DNA from: Amborella trichopoda | Taxonomy: Eukaryota > Streptophyta > Magnoliopsida > Amborellales > Amborellaceae | NCBI RefSeq assembly: GCF_000471905.2 | Contig: NW_006498507.1 | Span: 1,546,026 to 1,610,025, forward strand | Length of the DNA stretch: 64,000 nt | Reading direction: 5' to 3' | In this document: positions 55,270-64,000 of the stretch, piece after piece | Layout: every line of letters begins with the position of its first letter | Position numbering within the stretch: position 1 is the stretch's first letter | Translations under genes and position numbers: made by a program | Notes under the pieces: model-generated | What the model saw: only the letters and a program-made list of their open reading frames with translations | Databases searched by the model: none | What the model was told of the DNA's origin: nothing

Positions 55270-57610
55270 ATAATTGATAAAATTGTTGATTTAATCAGCT
55301 CACTGATTTTCTAAGGTTGCTTGCTAATTTTCATGATATTTTCTCAAAGTTCTATTGTCTTCGGTCAACAAGAGAGAGGTATAAATGGTAACCCAAAATT
55401 CTTAACACTGGAATTATCTATCTTAAAAAAATAAAGGAAAAAGAACATAGGATTGTGGAAAGGTAAGCCTTGTGGAAGAATCCTAACATGTACCTTGGTC
55501 CTTTAAAGCTTCCACACTAAGGAATTGAAGGGTAGACCGTGAACTCACAATAACAAATCAGCATTGGAAAAGAGTGGGACCATCGCCAACTAATGCCTTT
55601 GTGTCTTAAATAATTATGTTCAACATGTTGATTTCCTTTTAAGAATATTCAAATGTTTTGAGCTTTTTAGATTATTTATTCAAAAGTCCAAACAATGACA
55701 TGTCAAATTTTTAATATTTAAACTAAAAAAAATATCAGCTTCCGTGGGATTAAGATACATATCAAATTTTTAATATCACTGTATGCAAGATTTCTTATTT
55801 CCGGTGGAGCATTTTATAATGGGAAATTTATGAAAATCGTCATGAGAAGTGAACTATTTAACATTTTATTTTATTACAATTGTTCCAACTCAAGATCATG
55901 TAATTTTTATGGGTATTTTAAAATTAAGTTAAAATACATGGGTAAGATGCTAAATTGTTCATCTCTCATCGCTAAATTGATAGACTTCCCTTTTATCATT
56001 TTGCTCCATCGAGTAAAACTCAAACCACAAGCATTTTTAGGAACCCATGTTTTGGGATGTAATCTCTTGAAGATGATGGCCCAAATAAGTAAATATATTT
56101 TAATTAGGCTCTGCATGTGCTCAAGAAAATCAACATCCAACTATTAAACACAAACCGTTTTAAGTGAATCAAATTTCAAAATTAAAGATTATTTTTTAAA
56201 ATAATCATCGGTTGATTCGTAGATGGATCCCAAAATTCCCTCTTGTAAAGGAATCAAGGTTTGGGCAAAACAATAAAGAAGAAAAAAGTGTCTAAAATTA
56301 AAATAATAAAATATCAAGATTTACATGGTTTTCCATTTGCCTACAAGCACATAGCAACAAACTTTTTTTCCACTAATAAAAAAAATACCACTCAAAGATG
56401 GCAAATACAAAGTTTTTCAAGCTCTCACTCATAAGCCCTAAAATAGGATTTTTTTTCTTTACTAGTTTTGTTACGTTTCATTCTAGGATTTAAGAGCTCA
56501 CAAAAGTCAAGTAAAAAAGGAACTAGCCACGTGAATTCTAATAGCAAAAGGATTTGGTACACATAATAATAGGAAAACTTCCTAAATAATAGGAATATGG
56601 CTTCACCCTTCAATATACTCCCACTGAAGACATTAGCTTTCTAACTAGTATGCTCCAAGAAAATGCTGCCCCCTTTACTAATCCTCATGTAATCAAAAGG
56701 AAGTCGTACTGCAAGGGTGCACACATCAATCCGAGACCAAATAGACTAGTGAAAGTCTGATATGTCTAAGATCATGTGTAAACTTAGTTATTTAAAAGAC
56801 TCGATAGAGATGGGTCCTTTCAAATTTATATCTACAAAGAAATCAGTCCAAAAGACCTATTCTTTGCAGATCAATGGCTGAGCCGGCTTAGATAATGTAA
56901 AATCTAAAATAAACACAAAAAATAAAAGAACATATTTTAAAAAAAAAAAACAAATAAATCTACTGAACCAAATAAAGACAAATAATGACAGCACTAAGGA
57001 AAATAATAAGGCAAAAAAAATTGATGAAAGAAAATAAGAACTAACTAAGAGAAGTAAGGAGAATAATAATAGAAAGCATGAATAATAGATCTAATGAAGA
57101 AAATAAAAATACCAATAGAGAAAATAATAGAGCATATCAAATAACAAAGGAAAATAAGAGAATAAGAAAAGAAGAACCCGGAAGCCGGCCCTTAGGCCCA
57201 GGCCCGGATCTGACAACAAAGATGAATCATTTCTCCTTAAACTTTGAGAACGACTATCCTTATTGATTGATTGTGCACTTAAGGGAAGGGAAGGTAAGGG
57301 AAAGATGCTTAGATATCCTACATCTAGTTGGTTGGAGCAGGGCAGGGTTCTAGAACTAGCATTTGAGTAGCCTAATGCACCTAGATGAAAAACAAATCTC
57401 CAACCCAAGCTATCTTCTCTGAAAATTCTAAATCCCCTAACTATCCTTAGGAAATAAAAAAGCAGAAGTATCAAAAAAATCCATTGAAATCCAAATTACC
57501 TAGGTTATCCTTAATAAACCCTTATATCCAAAAAATCAAAGGAAGGGATTAAGGCAATGAAGAACATCAAAACTCTAAAAAATTCACCTTGGAACCGATT
57601 GACCTCGGCC
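55270..57610. other. Unassigned AT-rich sequence
   Basis: No gene supported. Open frames of 105 and 77 codons overlap on opposite strands at 55830-56147, and a 127-codon frame runs 57474-57091 (-). None has recognisable motifs. Confidence 0.3.
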
Positions 57611-57617
57611 AATTGAA

Positions 57618-57803
57618 TTGTTTAACATTGGCATTGAGGCTCGTGGTTTCTTCTTAATTAAACCGAGCAAAATGGGGCTAAATTTCATATGTAAGACTGT
57701 GTTGAGTCCTCCTTCAGGTTTGTCTGCAGATCATGTTATTCGAATGGCCTTTTGGAGTCGAAATACACAAGCTTGCACATACAGGCACACGGGAAGAGGA
57801 TAA
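57618..57803 (+). pseudogene. Possible adenine phosphoribosyltransferase-like fragment
   Basis: The frame contains GIEARGF followed by 20-25 residues loosely like the region after that motif in adenine phosphoribosyltransferases (VAGIEARGF in the family). The PRPP-binding VVDDLLATGGT motif is absent and the similarity ends quickly. Could be a decayed exon or coincidence. A 21-bp tandem duplication (AGAAAATCTGGTTAACTTAG) lies downstream at 57819-57862. Confidence 0.25.
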
Positions 57804-58139
57804 ATATCAAGAAGAACAAGAAAATCTGGTTAACTTAGAAGAAAATCTGGTTAACTTAGAAGAGTGATGTGGAGAATACTTTGCTACACTTACATATGCA
57901 AATTGCTAAATCTATTAGCACCCCATTTCCATTTTTTATGCATAAAAAATTGTCTTCAAAACAATGTACTATAAATCACATATGTCTCCAAGTATCATAG
58001 TAGGACTCTCAAGTTTGCTATGGTTAGCACCTGATATGACATAGCACAAGTAATGAGAGTTGTGAGTAGACACATGGTAAATTTTGGATATGATCACTGA
58101 GCAGTTGTGAAGTAGACCTTTCATTATTTGAGAGGAGCT

Positions 58140-58512
58140 TGTAATGTTAGTATTTGTTATAGTTGGATGGATTGGAAAGTTATTGGTTATATTTGCAAGT
58201 GACTTGGATAGAAGAATGTTTACCATCTGGAATGTTTTTTTTCACGAGGAGGTGCAATTAGTTGGCTATCAAAAGTATAATCTTTATGGCTTTCTCTTTG
58301 TAGAGCCTGAATATATTGTCATTTACTCATGCATCGAAAGAAGCAATTAGCTAAACATATTACTTAGTAAGTTCTGAGTTGTAGAATAAGAGAAGCCGCT
58401 TTACTATGATACCCAGGGTGCCTTTTTTTTAACAAGAAATCTTGCTTTTTATGATAGGGCTAAGCACATTGATACTAAGCACATTAGAAAGGAGAAGTTC
58501 ACTTGGTGCTTT
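58140..58512 (+). pseudogene. Ty1/copia RNase H remnant
   Basis: ASDLDRRMFTIWNVFF at about 58195 is like copia RNase H (SDLDKRRSTTGYVF), and NLAFYDRAKHIDTKHI near 58440 matches its NPVFHARTKHID region. Frameshifts and loss of active-site residues mark it as dead. No LTR seen nearby. Confidence 0.6.
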
Positions 58513-58574
58513 AATTATTTTTTTTGAATTCCAAAATCCTGGAGCGTACTATCCTAGTACACGTAGGATAGACT

Positions 58575-58697
58575 TAACCATTGTCCTTGACGTTCAGATG
58601 ATCGATTTGAGATTTTTGTTTTTCGGCATCAAATCAACTTTTTAAGATGTATTTTAATTTTGATTGTTTAGGTCTCACCTTATATAAACGTTTTTCT
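58575..58697 (+). mobile_element. MITE family A fragment
   Basis: Right third only: GACGTTCAGATGATCGATTT, CGGCATCAAATCAACTTTTT, TTTGATTGTTTAGGTCTCAC and TATATAAACGTTTTTC. Confidence 0.5.
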
Positions 58698-58914
58698 TGT
58701 TAAATGATATTCTTCGAAGATTTATCACTTTGTTGATAAAATAGTTGATTTGAGCACTTGATTAAAATAGAGAGAAACAGACAGAGAGAGAGACGCGTAA
58801 TTAGTAAACTTAGAAAGGACACCAGCACTTGATAAAACGTAAAACCAAAACCGTTCAAACGTTCCGCCTTTTTTTTTCATTATTAGAAGGAAAAGATCGT
58901 ACAAAGACGGACCA

Positions 58915-58921
58915 TATAAAG
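58915..58921 (+). promoter_or_regulatory. TATA box of the CYSTM-like gene
   Basis: TATAAAG lies 72 bp before the start codon, in a context (GGACCATATAAAGTTG) giving a predicted transcript start near 58945-58950 and a short 5' UTR. A GAGAGAGAGAC run lies at 58780-58793. Confidence 0.5.
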
Positions 58922-58986
58922 TTGAAAGCCCTCAGATTATTTTGCAAGTTCTCTGTAAATTTCGCAAATTTCTTTGTGAAATCGAC

Positions 58987-60206
58987 ATGAGCTATCAGGA
59001 AAAAGGTCGCAATGACCCTTACCCTCCGCCAGGTATACTCTTTCCCTGTTGTGTTTTTCTTTTTTGGGTTTTAATCAGTAAAAAATCTATGATATTCCAT
59101 GTTTATCTCCCTTTTTCTTGTCCTGAGCCTTTGGGTTGTCTTTGAACCAGAAGTATTGGGTTTTATTGAAATAAATTTTCACTATATATGGCTTATGCTT
59201 CTTCTTATTTTCTTTGCTTTTCTTTTGTCTGATATTTTGGGATGTGTTTGAACGAGAGATCCTTGTTTTTTTTCTCACTTCCTTTTTTATATAGGATTTA
59301 GTTTTGGGTTGAAGTTGATATCGTGGGTTTTGGTTATTATTGTTTTGTTTGATCTTTTCGGGTATAGACCTCCTTACCAAACCACTGTATTTTTTAATTT
59401 GCATATTTGTCTGTTTTTTCTTTCTTTTTAGGCTTGAACCAGAGATAATTGGGTATCGTTATTTGTGGTTTTGCCTTGTTTGATTGAATGGGTTACTACA
59501 CGGCTCATTTTTAGTTTTGATGCTTGTTACTTTGCTTCTTGCTTTCTTTCTTTTTGAGAATTTGCTATGAAGGATTTTGCGTTTGGGATTGTGGTTTTGT
59601 TTGTACGTTACCCAATCGAACTGCCTCACATTATTTATTTGATTATGGGAATCTGAAATTTTATTTATTTATTTTTTATGTTTGTGAACAGAGACCATGG
59701 ATTTTGGTTTGTGATTACTGTGGTCTTTGATTTCCCATTTTCTGCTTTCTCCTCTATTTTTATTTCATTTCTGTATTCAGAATTTGGTTGGGTCTGAACC
59801 ACGTCGTTGCTTATTGTTTCTGATGTGTTGCTTTGCCTCGTATACACCCCAATGCTTTGATATTCCATTTTTTGACATTTTCCTCTGGAATTTCATTTTG
59901 GGAGTAGTATTTGGTTTTTCTTTTTCTGATTGTTTTGTTTTTTTAATATGTAGGGTATGCAGCGCCTTACCCACCCAATGTTTATCCGCCTCCACAAGGG
60001 TACCAAGGCCCTTATCAAGGGTACCATCAACCCCAATCGCAGGGGCATTGTTGTGAACATGGCAGCCCACCTAATTATCAACAAGGTTATCAGGGTTATT
60101 TTAACCCGAATTACCCTCCACCACAATACCCACCTCCGCAATATCCTTCTAACAACTATTACTCAACGCAAGACCAGACAGGGTGTGGCTCATTCCTAGA
60201 AGGATG
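58987..60206 (+). CDS. CYSTM-type proline-rich protein, 5' exons only (partial)
   Basis: Exon 1 is 58987-59032 (MSYQEKGRNDPYPPP, phase 1); exon 2 is 59954-60206, reached by a GTATAC donor and TATGTAG acceptor. The visible 99 or so residues are Pro/Gln/Gly/Tyr-rich, with PPQGYQGPYQGY and QYPPPQYP repeats and an internal HCCEHG. Exon 2 ends in GCGSFLEG plus TG, then GTAATA. In this family SFLEG is followed by a short Cys-rich transmembrane tail, encoded here by a later exon. No such exon is visible to 64000; it may lie in the gap at 62689-63319 or beyond. If the donor were not used, the frame would stop at once (TGG TAA). CYSTM proteins are small membrane-anchored proteins linked to stress responses; WIH1/WIH2 act in ovule development. 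Start: first ATG after the TATA box, with the family MSYQ beginning. Confidence 0.75.
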
Positions 60207-62065
60207 GTAATATTTGCTATTTATGTTTATTTTTTTAACAATTTTATTTTTGTTTTTTATGGAAGTTTGAATTATGTTTCCCACATGCTTGGAATTCTCC
60301 TATGCTTTCTTTTATTTTATCTAGAATGTGCATTGCAGTTGTATGAAAGATTTCCTTCATTTATGCTTTTAGTTTCCTATGGAAATGTTTGTTCATTTTT
60401 GTCTTCACAGTTTCTTGGCTTTTAATAACCATGCTGACTTTCTTCCTCTATTTTTGATTTATAGTTTCTCCTTTTTTGTCTAGATTTTGTTGTGATGGTA
60501 CTGAGAAATTCTTAATTCGATAGGATATTTTTGTTTTATGGGGCAGGGAATGTTTGGAAATACAATGTAAAACTTTTATGGGAGATAGAGTTACTTGCAA
60601 TTATGTTACATTTGGTATGCCAGTGTTGTCCTTTTTTGTTGGGTGAAATGATACTTGGGGTCTGCTTAAATTTGGTTATAGAAAATGGTGGTTTTCTACA
60701 ATAATTGGTGTGGTAGGGAGCTGATTGAGTGTTTCTATCACTAGAATCATGTAACTTTGGTTGCAAATTACTTCTAACTGTGAAAGGGTAGCTTTTAATG
60801 GTTCATCTCCTACGTAATGAACAACGACGATGACATAAGCTAAGGCATACACCCTATACACATACAGTTTACACTACTTCTCCTTTCCATTGGATTGAGA
60901 CAAAGTAGTCTGGTGCCCTCGGTTTAGGTTGGGCTTGTTTAAGGAGGAAAGGACTTAAGGATTATGGTGATGGGCCCTTAAGGGATGGGATGCTCCTGTC
61001 AATTTATCATGATGGTTGTCAGGTGTGTGTGGGGTTGTCTTTCATCCTTCTTTTAGGTGGTGCCTCTTGTTTGGGCATTGGAAATTAACTACATCATTCC
61101 AATTGGGAATCATCTGAATCATATAGTTGCTTATTCGTAGATTTCTTCATAATGTAGGTGGGTTAGAGTAAGTGGTGGATCCCTTTTAATGGCTTTTCAT
61201 TTTGTTCAAAGGATTTGGCCCTTTCTTTTTAAGTTGTTATCACAACGTGGTCCTCTTTGCTATGGTTTGGTTGCTTCATTTGCTTGTGAACAAGCATGCC
61301 TTTCACCTTGCGGGAGCAAATATTGTGGTCTTTGTGCTAAACTATTGCTCTGAGGAGGATGTGGAAAATGGGAGTACTAGGATCTTGAAGGTGAAAGTAT
61401 CTCATTGTCTTTTGCCATGATATGCATATGTATAAGGAGTTTTGACATGCATCTAGAGCCCTATGCATGAGGCACATGCACAATTTCTTCACCATGCTAT
61501 TATGTATCCTTTAGAATCTCTGTTTGAATATGGCATACAAAATCAGTTTTCTAGATTCCTTAGCCTTGTTATTCTTTAATAAAATTGATCATTTATCGAG
61601 GAAGATTTTCTCCCTTGATATGGTTCTCCTGCACTTTTGAGGATCAACATCTTAACTTGCTTTCTCTAGAGAGTTATCTTTTGGGATTCCAATCTTTTCT
61701 CTATATTCATTGACCTTGATATGGGCATTAGTTGTCTAGGACTTCCAACTAACTCTTATTTGGGACTTAAGGATCTTGTGTATATAGGGACAGATTCACT
61801 GACTGTGTCCCGTAGCAGATTGTTCTTCAAGCTTTTACCCTTTTTTGCAATATATCTGACTTCGCCCTTGTAAAATCGAAAACTCAGTGCAAAACAGTCT
61901 TTGGGTGTGCATTATTTAGTGCTTGCTTTTTGGGTTTTGTGCATTTTTCACCTAGGATCTTTATTCTAGAATCTTCTTCTTTGAGCTTCTTGGCCTTTCT
62001 CTCTGTAACACATCTATTTTGGGTATGGTTTCCTCTCCCTCCCTCTCTCTCTCTCTCTCTCTCTC
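60207..62065 (+). other. Second intron (or downstream region) of the CYSTM-like gene
   Basis: Begins GTAATATTTG. T-rich and ordinary; the open frame at 61202-61420 has no recognised motif. It ends in a (CT)n microsatellite at 62036-62065. Confidence 0.5.
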
Positions 62066-62120
62066 TGTCACATCCCAAGAATTTACAATACTAATATTCC
62101 TGAGATGTGACAGTCAAAAT

Positions 62121-62193
62121 TGTCACACCCCAAGAATTTACAATACTGTTACTCCTGAGATGTAACAGTATTGTAAATTCTTGGGGTGTGACA
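62121..62193. repeat. Perfect 32-bp hairpin (LTR end palindrome)
   Basis: Arms 62121-62152 and 62162-62193 are exact inverted repeats starting TGTCACACCCCAAGAATTTA, around the loop TCCTGAGAT. The right arm is the end of an LTR (GGGGTGTGACA), matching the 3' LTR end at 63558-63568. Confidence 0.9.
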
Positions 62194-62197
62194 ATTA

Positions 62198-62209
62198 TGG
62201 TATCAGAGC
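62198..62209 (+). other. Primer-binding site (initiator Met tRNA type)
   Basis: TGGTATCAGAGC, the sequence complementary to the 3' end of plant initiator methionine tRNA that follows most plant LTRs. It begins four bases after the LTR-like GTGACA end. Confidence 0.8.
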
Positions 62210-62327
62210 AATAGGTTTAAGATTCTTAGGAAATTTAAAAAGAATGTACTTAAAATCACTTTTATTGCGTGTACAGACCGGGACGAAGTCAAGATCCAGA
62301 ATAGCTGAAGCTAATATGGAAGACTTT

Positions 62328-62340
62328 AAGGGGGGAAGAA
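62328..62340 (+). other. Polypurine tract
   Basis: AAGGGGGGAAGAA immediately before TGTAATAATCC, the start of the 3' LTR; the usual gypsy arrangement. Confidence 0.75.
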
Positions 62341-63568
62341 TGTAATAATCCTAAAATTTCAAAAAAAAAAAAAGAAAAAAAAAAAAGAAAAGAGAGAAAA
62401 GAAACTTTGAATAAGTGATGGTCTACATGAGCATGATGGTCCTTAGGGACCATCACTATTTTCAAAAGCTTTTGGTTTAAGCTTTTCCTTACCTTTACAC
62501 GTCCTTTAGTTGACGTGGGGTTTTAACATTTCAGGAGTAACATAATTGTTACACGTCATGTATGAGGTGTAACTTAATAAAATAATATAATAAGTGTTTT
62601 AAGAATTTAAATAGGAGAGGTGAGGATTCCCACCCTAGAAATTTTGAGATCTCTCTTTAGTCGAAATGCAGTGAGCTCTTTCTCTCTCNNNNNNNNNNNN
62701 NNNNNNNNNNNNNNNNNNNNNNNNNNNNNNNNNNNNNNNNNNNNNNNNNNNNNNNNNNNNNNNNNNNNNNNNNNNNNNNNNNNNNNNNNNNNNNNNNNNN
62801 NNNNNNNNNNNNNNNNNNNNNNNNNNNNNNNNNNNNNNNNNNNNNNNNNNNNNNNNNNNNNNNNNNNNNNNNNNNNNNNNNNNNNNNNNNNNNNNNNNNN
62901 NNNNNNNNNNNNNNNNNNNNNNNNNNNNNNNNNNNNNNNNNNNNNNNNNNNNNNNNNNNNNNNNNNNNNNNNNNNNNNNNNNNNNNNNNNNNNNNNNNNN
63001 NNNNNNNNNNNNNNNNNNNNNNNNNNNNNNNNNNNNNNNNNNNNNNNNNNNNNNNNNNNNNNNNNNNNNNNNNNNNNNNNNNNNNNNNNNNNNNNNNNNN
63101 NNNNNNNNNNNNNNNNNNNNNNNNNNNNNNNNNNNNNNNNNNNNNNNNNNNNNNNNNNNNNNNNNNNNNNNNNNNNNNNNNNNNNNNNNNNNNNNNNNNN
63201 NNNNNNNNNNNNNNNNNNNNNNNNNNNNNNNNNNNNNNNNNNNNNNNNNNNNNNNNNNNNNNNNNNNNNNNNNNNNNNNNNNNNNNNNNNNNNNNNNNNN
63301 NNNNNNNNNNNNNNNNNNNTTATGATGATCACTTACTGAGTAGCCAAACTCATCAAACTATGGTAAACAATATTTTTTCAGGACAACTGCGGTTTCATTT
63401 TGAGTGTTCGTCGAGATCAACCTTGAAAGATATTGTAGTTGTGCTTAAACTTTCTTTTGTTACCTTGTGAGAATTCGCCACTGTAAATTTGTTCTATCAA
63501 GAGATGTATATATGTTTTGACTGTCACATCTCAGGAATATTAGTATTGTAAATTCTTGGGGTGTGACA
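62341..63568 (+). mobile_element. 3' LTR, interrupted by gap
   Basis: Starts TGTAATAATCCTAAAATTTC and ends CTTGGGGTGTGACA. About 1.2 kb including 631 N. Contains an A-rich run at 62360-62395 and GATGGTCCTTAGGGACCATC (62433-62452), a perfect palindrome. Confidence 0.6.
62689..63319. other. Assembly gap (631 N)
   Basis: Unknown sequence inside the LTR. Could hide the missing CYSTM exon only if the LTR interpretation is wrong. Confidence 0.99.
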
Positions 63569-64000
63569 CACTCTCTCTCTCTCTCTCCCCCGTCCCCCCC
63601 CAGCATTCTAACTTAGTTGAGGCTTATTCTTAGTGTTGGTAAAGGAGCTCATTCTTGCCACATACCTCTCTTCTCCTTCTTCCCTCCCATTTAGAAGGAG
63701 TATTTTGAGGTTTTGATGCAAATTGCATCAATGACTGGCTGGACTGAAGTTCATGTTTTTGAATTTGACATAGGGATGGGTCTGAAATTATAGTATTTGT
63801 TAAGTTGGACGTATTGGGATTGTTTTATTTTTTAGTACCATTTTATAATTTGTCATTAAGGAGTTCTTTTTAAGTTTTAGTTTAAAGCCAAAGGGTAGAA
63901 TGGAGTGTTATAGAGTCCCCATGTAGTCAACAAGCCAATGTTGAGTAATGTTATTTTGAGTTCCCATTAGTCAAAGAGTCAATGATGTGGAGTCCTTATG
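63569..64000. other. Unassigned sequence
   Basis: Begins with a (CT)n run and CCCCCGTCCCCCCCCAG; the remainder has no recognisable exon. GTTATTTTGAGTTCC and GAGTC(A/C)A(A/T) words near 63900-63995 recur weakly. Confidence 0.3.

Larger units (their letters stand above)
62066..63568 (+). mobile_element. Rearranged LTR retrotransposon remnant
   Basis: A 47-bp inverted repeat bounds it: 62066-62112 and the complement of 63522-63568 differ at one base. Inside are a 73-bp hairpin that ends like an LTR, a primer-binding site (62198-62209), a polypurine tract (62328-62340) and a long 3' LTR from 62341. Only about 118 bp separate the primer site from the polypurine tract, so nearly all coding sequence is gone. 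The element sits between (CT)n tracts on both sides. Confidence 0.65.

Noticed and set aside
59665..60141. Minus-strand frames opposite the CYSTM exon 2
   Set aside because: Antisense shadows of a proline-rich exon.
62198..62209. Possible tRNA gene around TGGTATCAGAGC
   Set aside because: The sequence is the complement of a tRNA 3' end used as a primer site; no cloverleaf can be formed around it.
62607..63339. 240-codon frames across the third gap
   Set aside because: Made of unknown residues inside an LTR.

Overview
This window is nuclear DNA of a flowering plant. It is AT-rich and gene-poor. Its few recognisable genes have GT-AG introns and belong to plant families. The rest is mostly plant-type repeats: Mutator-like and hAT-like miniature elements (MITEs), and Ty1/copia and Ty3/gypsy LTR-retrotransposon debris. 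I cannot name the species. There are three assembly gaps (20367-20733, 32628-32975, 62689-63319). No CRISPR, operon, rRNA or tRNA gene was seen.

Genes. (1) 15188-16335 (+): a two-exon gene for a 170-residue WW-domain protein of the CURLY FLAG LEAF 1 (CFL1) type. (2) 42225-39878 (-): a three-exon gene for a 280-residue GRAM-domain GEM-like protein. (3) 58987-60206 (+): the first two exons of a proline/glycine/tyrosine-rich CYSTM-type protein; the cysteine-rich membrane exon is not in the visible sequence. (4) 34699-35135 (+): a two-exon gene fragment I do not recognise, whose 3' coding end runs into a hAT-like MITE. The three named genes have unrelated roles and no visible functional link.

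Layout. 1-5.6 kb: gypsy LTR with primer-binding site, a fused copia fragment, tandem repeats, and two LTR-like direct repeats 47 bp apart. 5.6-14.6 kb: MITE graveyard with nested insertions. 14.6-19.1 kb: CFL1 gene followed by about 2.7 kb peppered with a TTTAGAGAGAGAAA motif that changes strand near 18.45-18.53 kb. 19.3-27 kb: a long foldback with an (AT)n apex, then MITEs. 27.5-29.0 kb: a solo gypsy LTR with perfect 5-bp duplication. 29-34.3 kb: tandem repeats and MITEs. 34.3-39.4 kb: the gene fragment and a three-level nest of Mutator-like MITEs. 39.9-42.3 kb: GEM-like gene. 42.8-46.8 kb: a second large foldback with a nested MITE and a duplicated LTR-like block. 47-58.7 kb: three copia remnants and MITEs. 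59-64 kb: CYSTM gene and a rearranged LTR element in or beyond its second intron.

The main story is transposon biology. At least four related Mutator-like MITE families (called A, B, C and D here) recur on both strands. Several copies have 9-bp target-site duplications that can be read directly, and some sit inside others, so their relative ages can be ordered. I found no gene cluster or defence system; the most unusual unexplained signal is the strand-switching GA-motif array downstream of the CFL1 gene.
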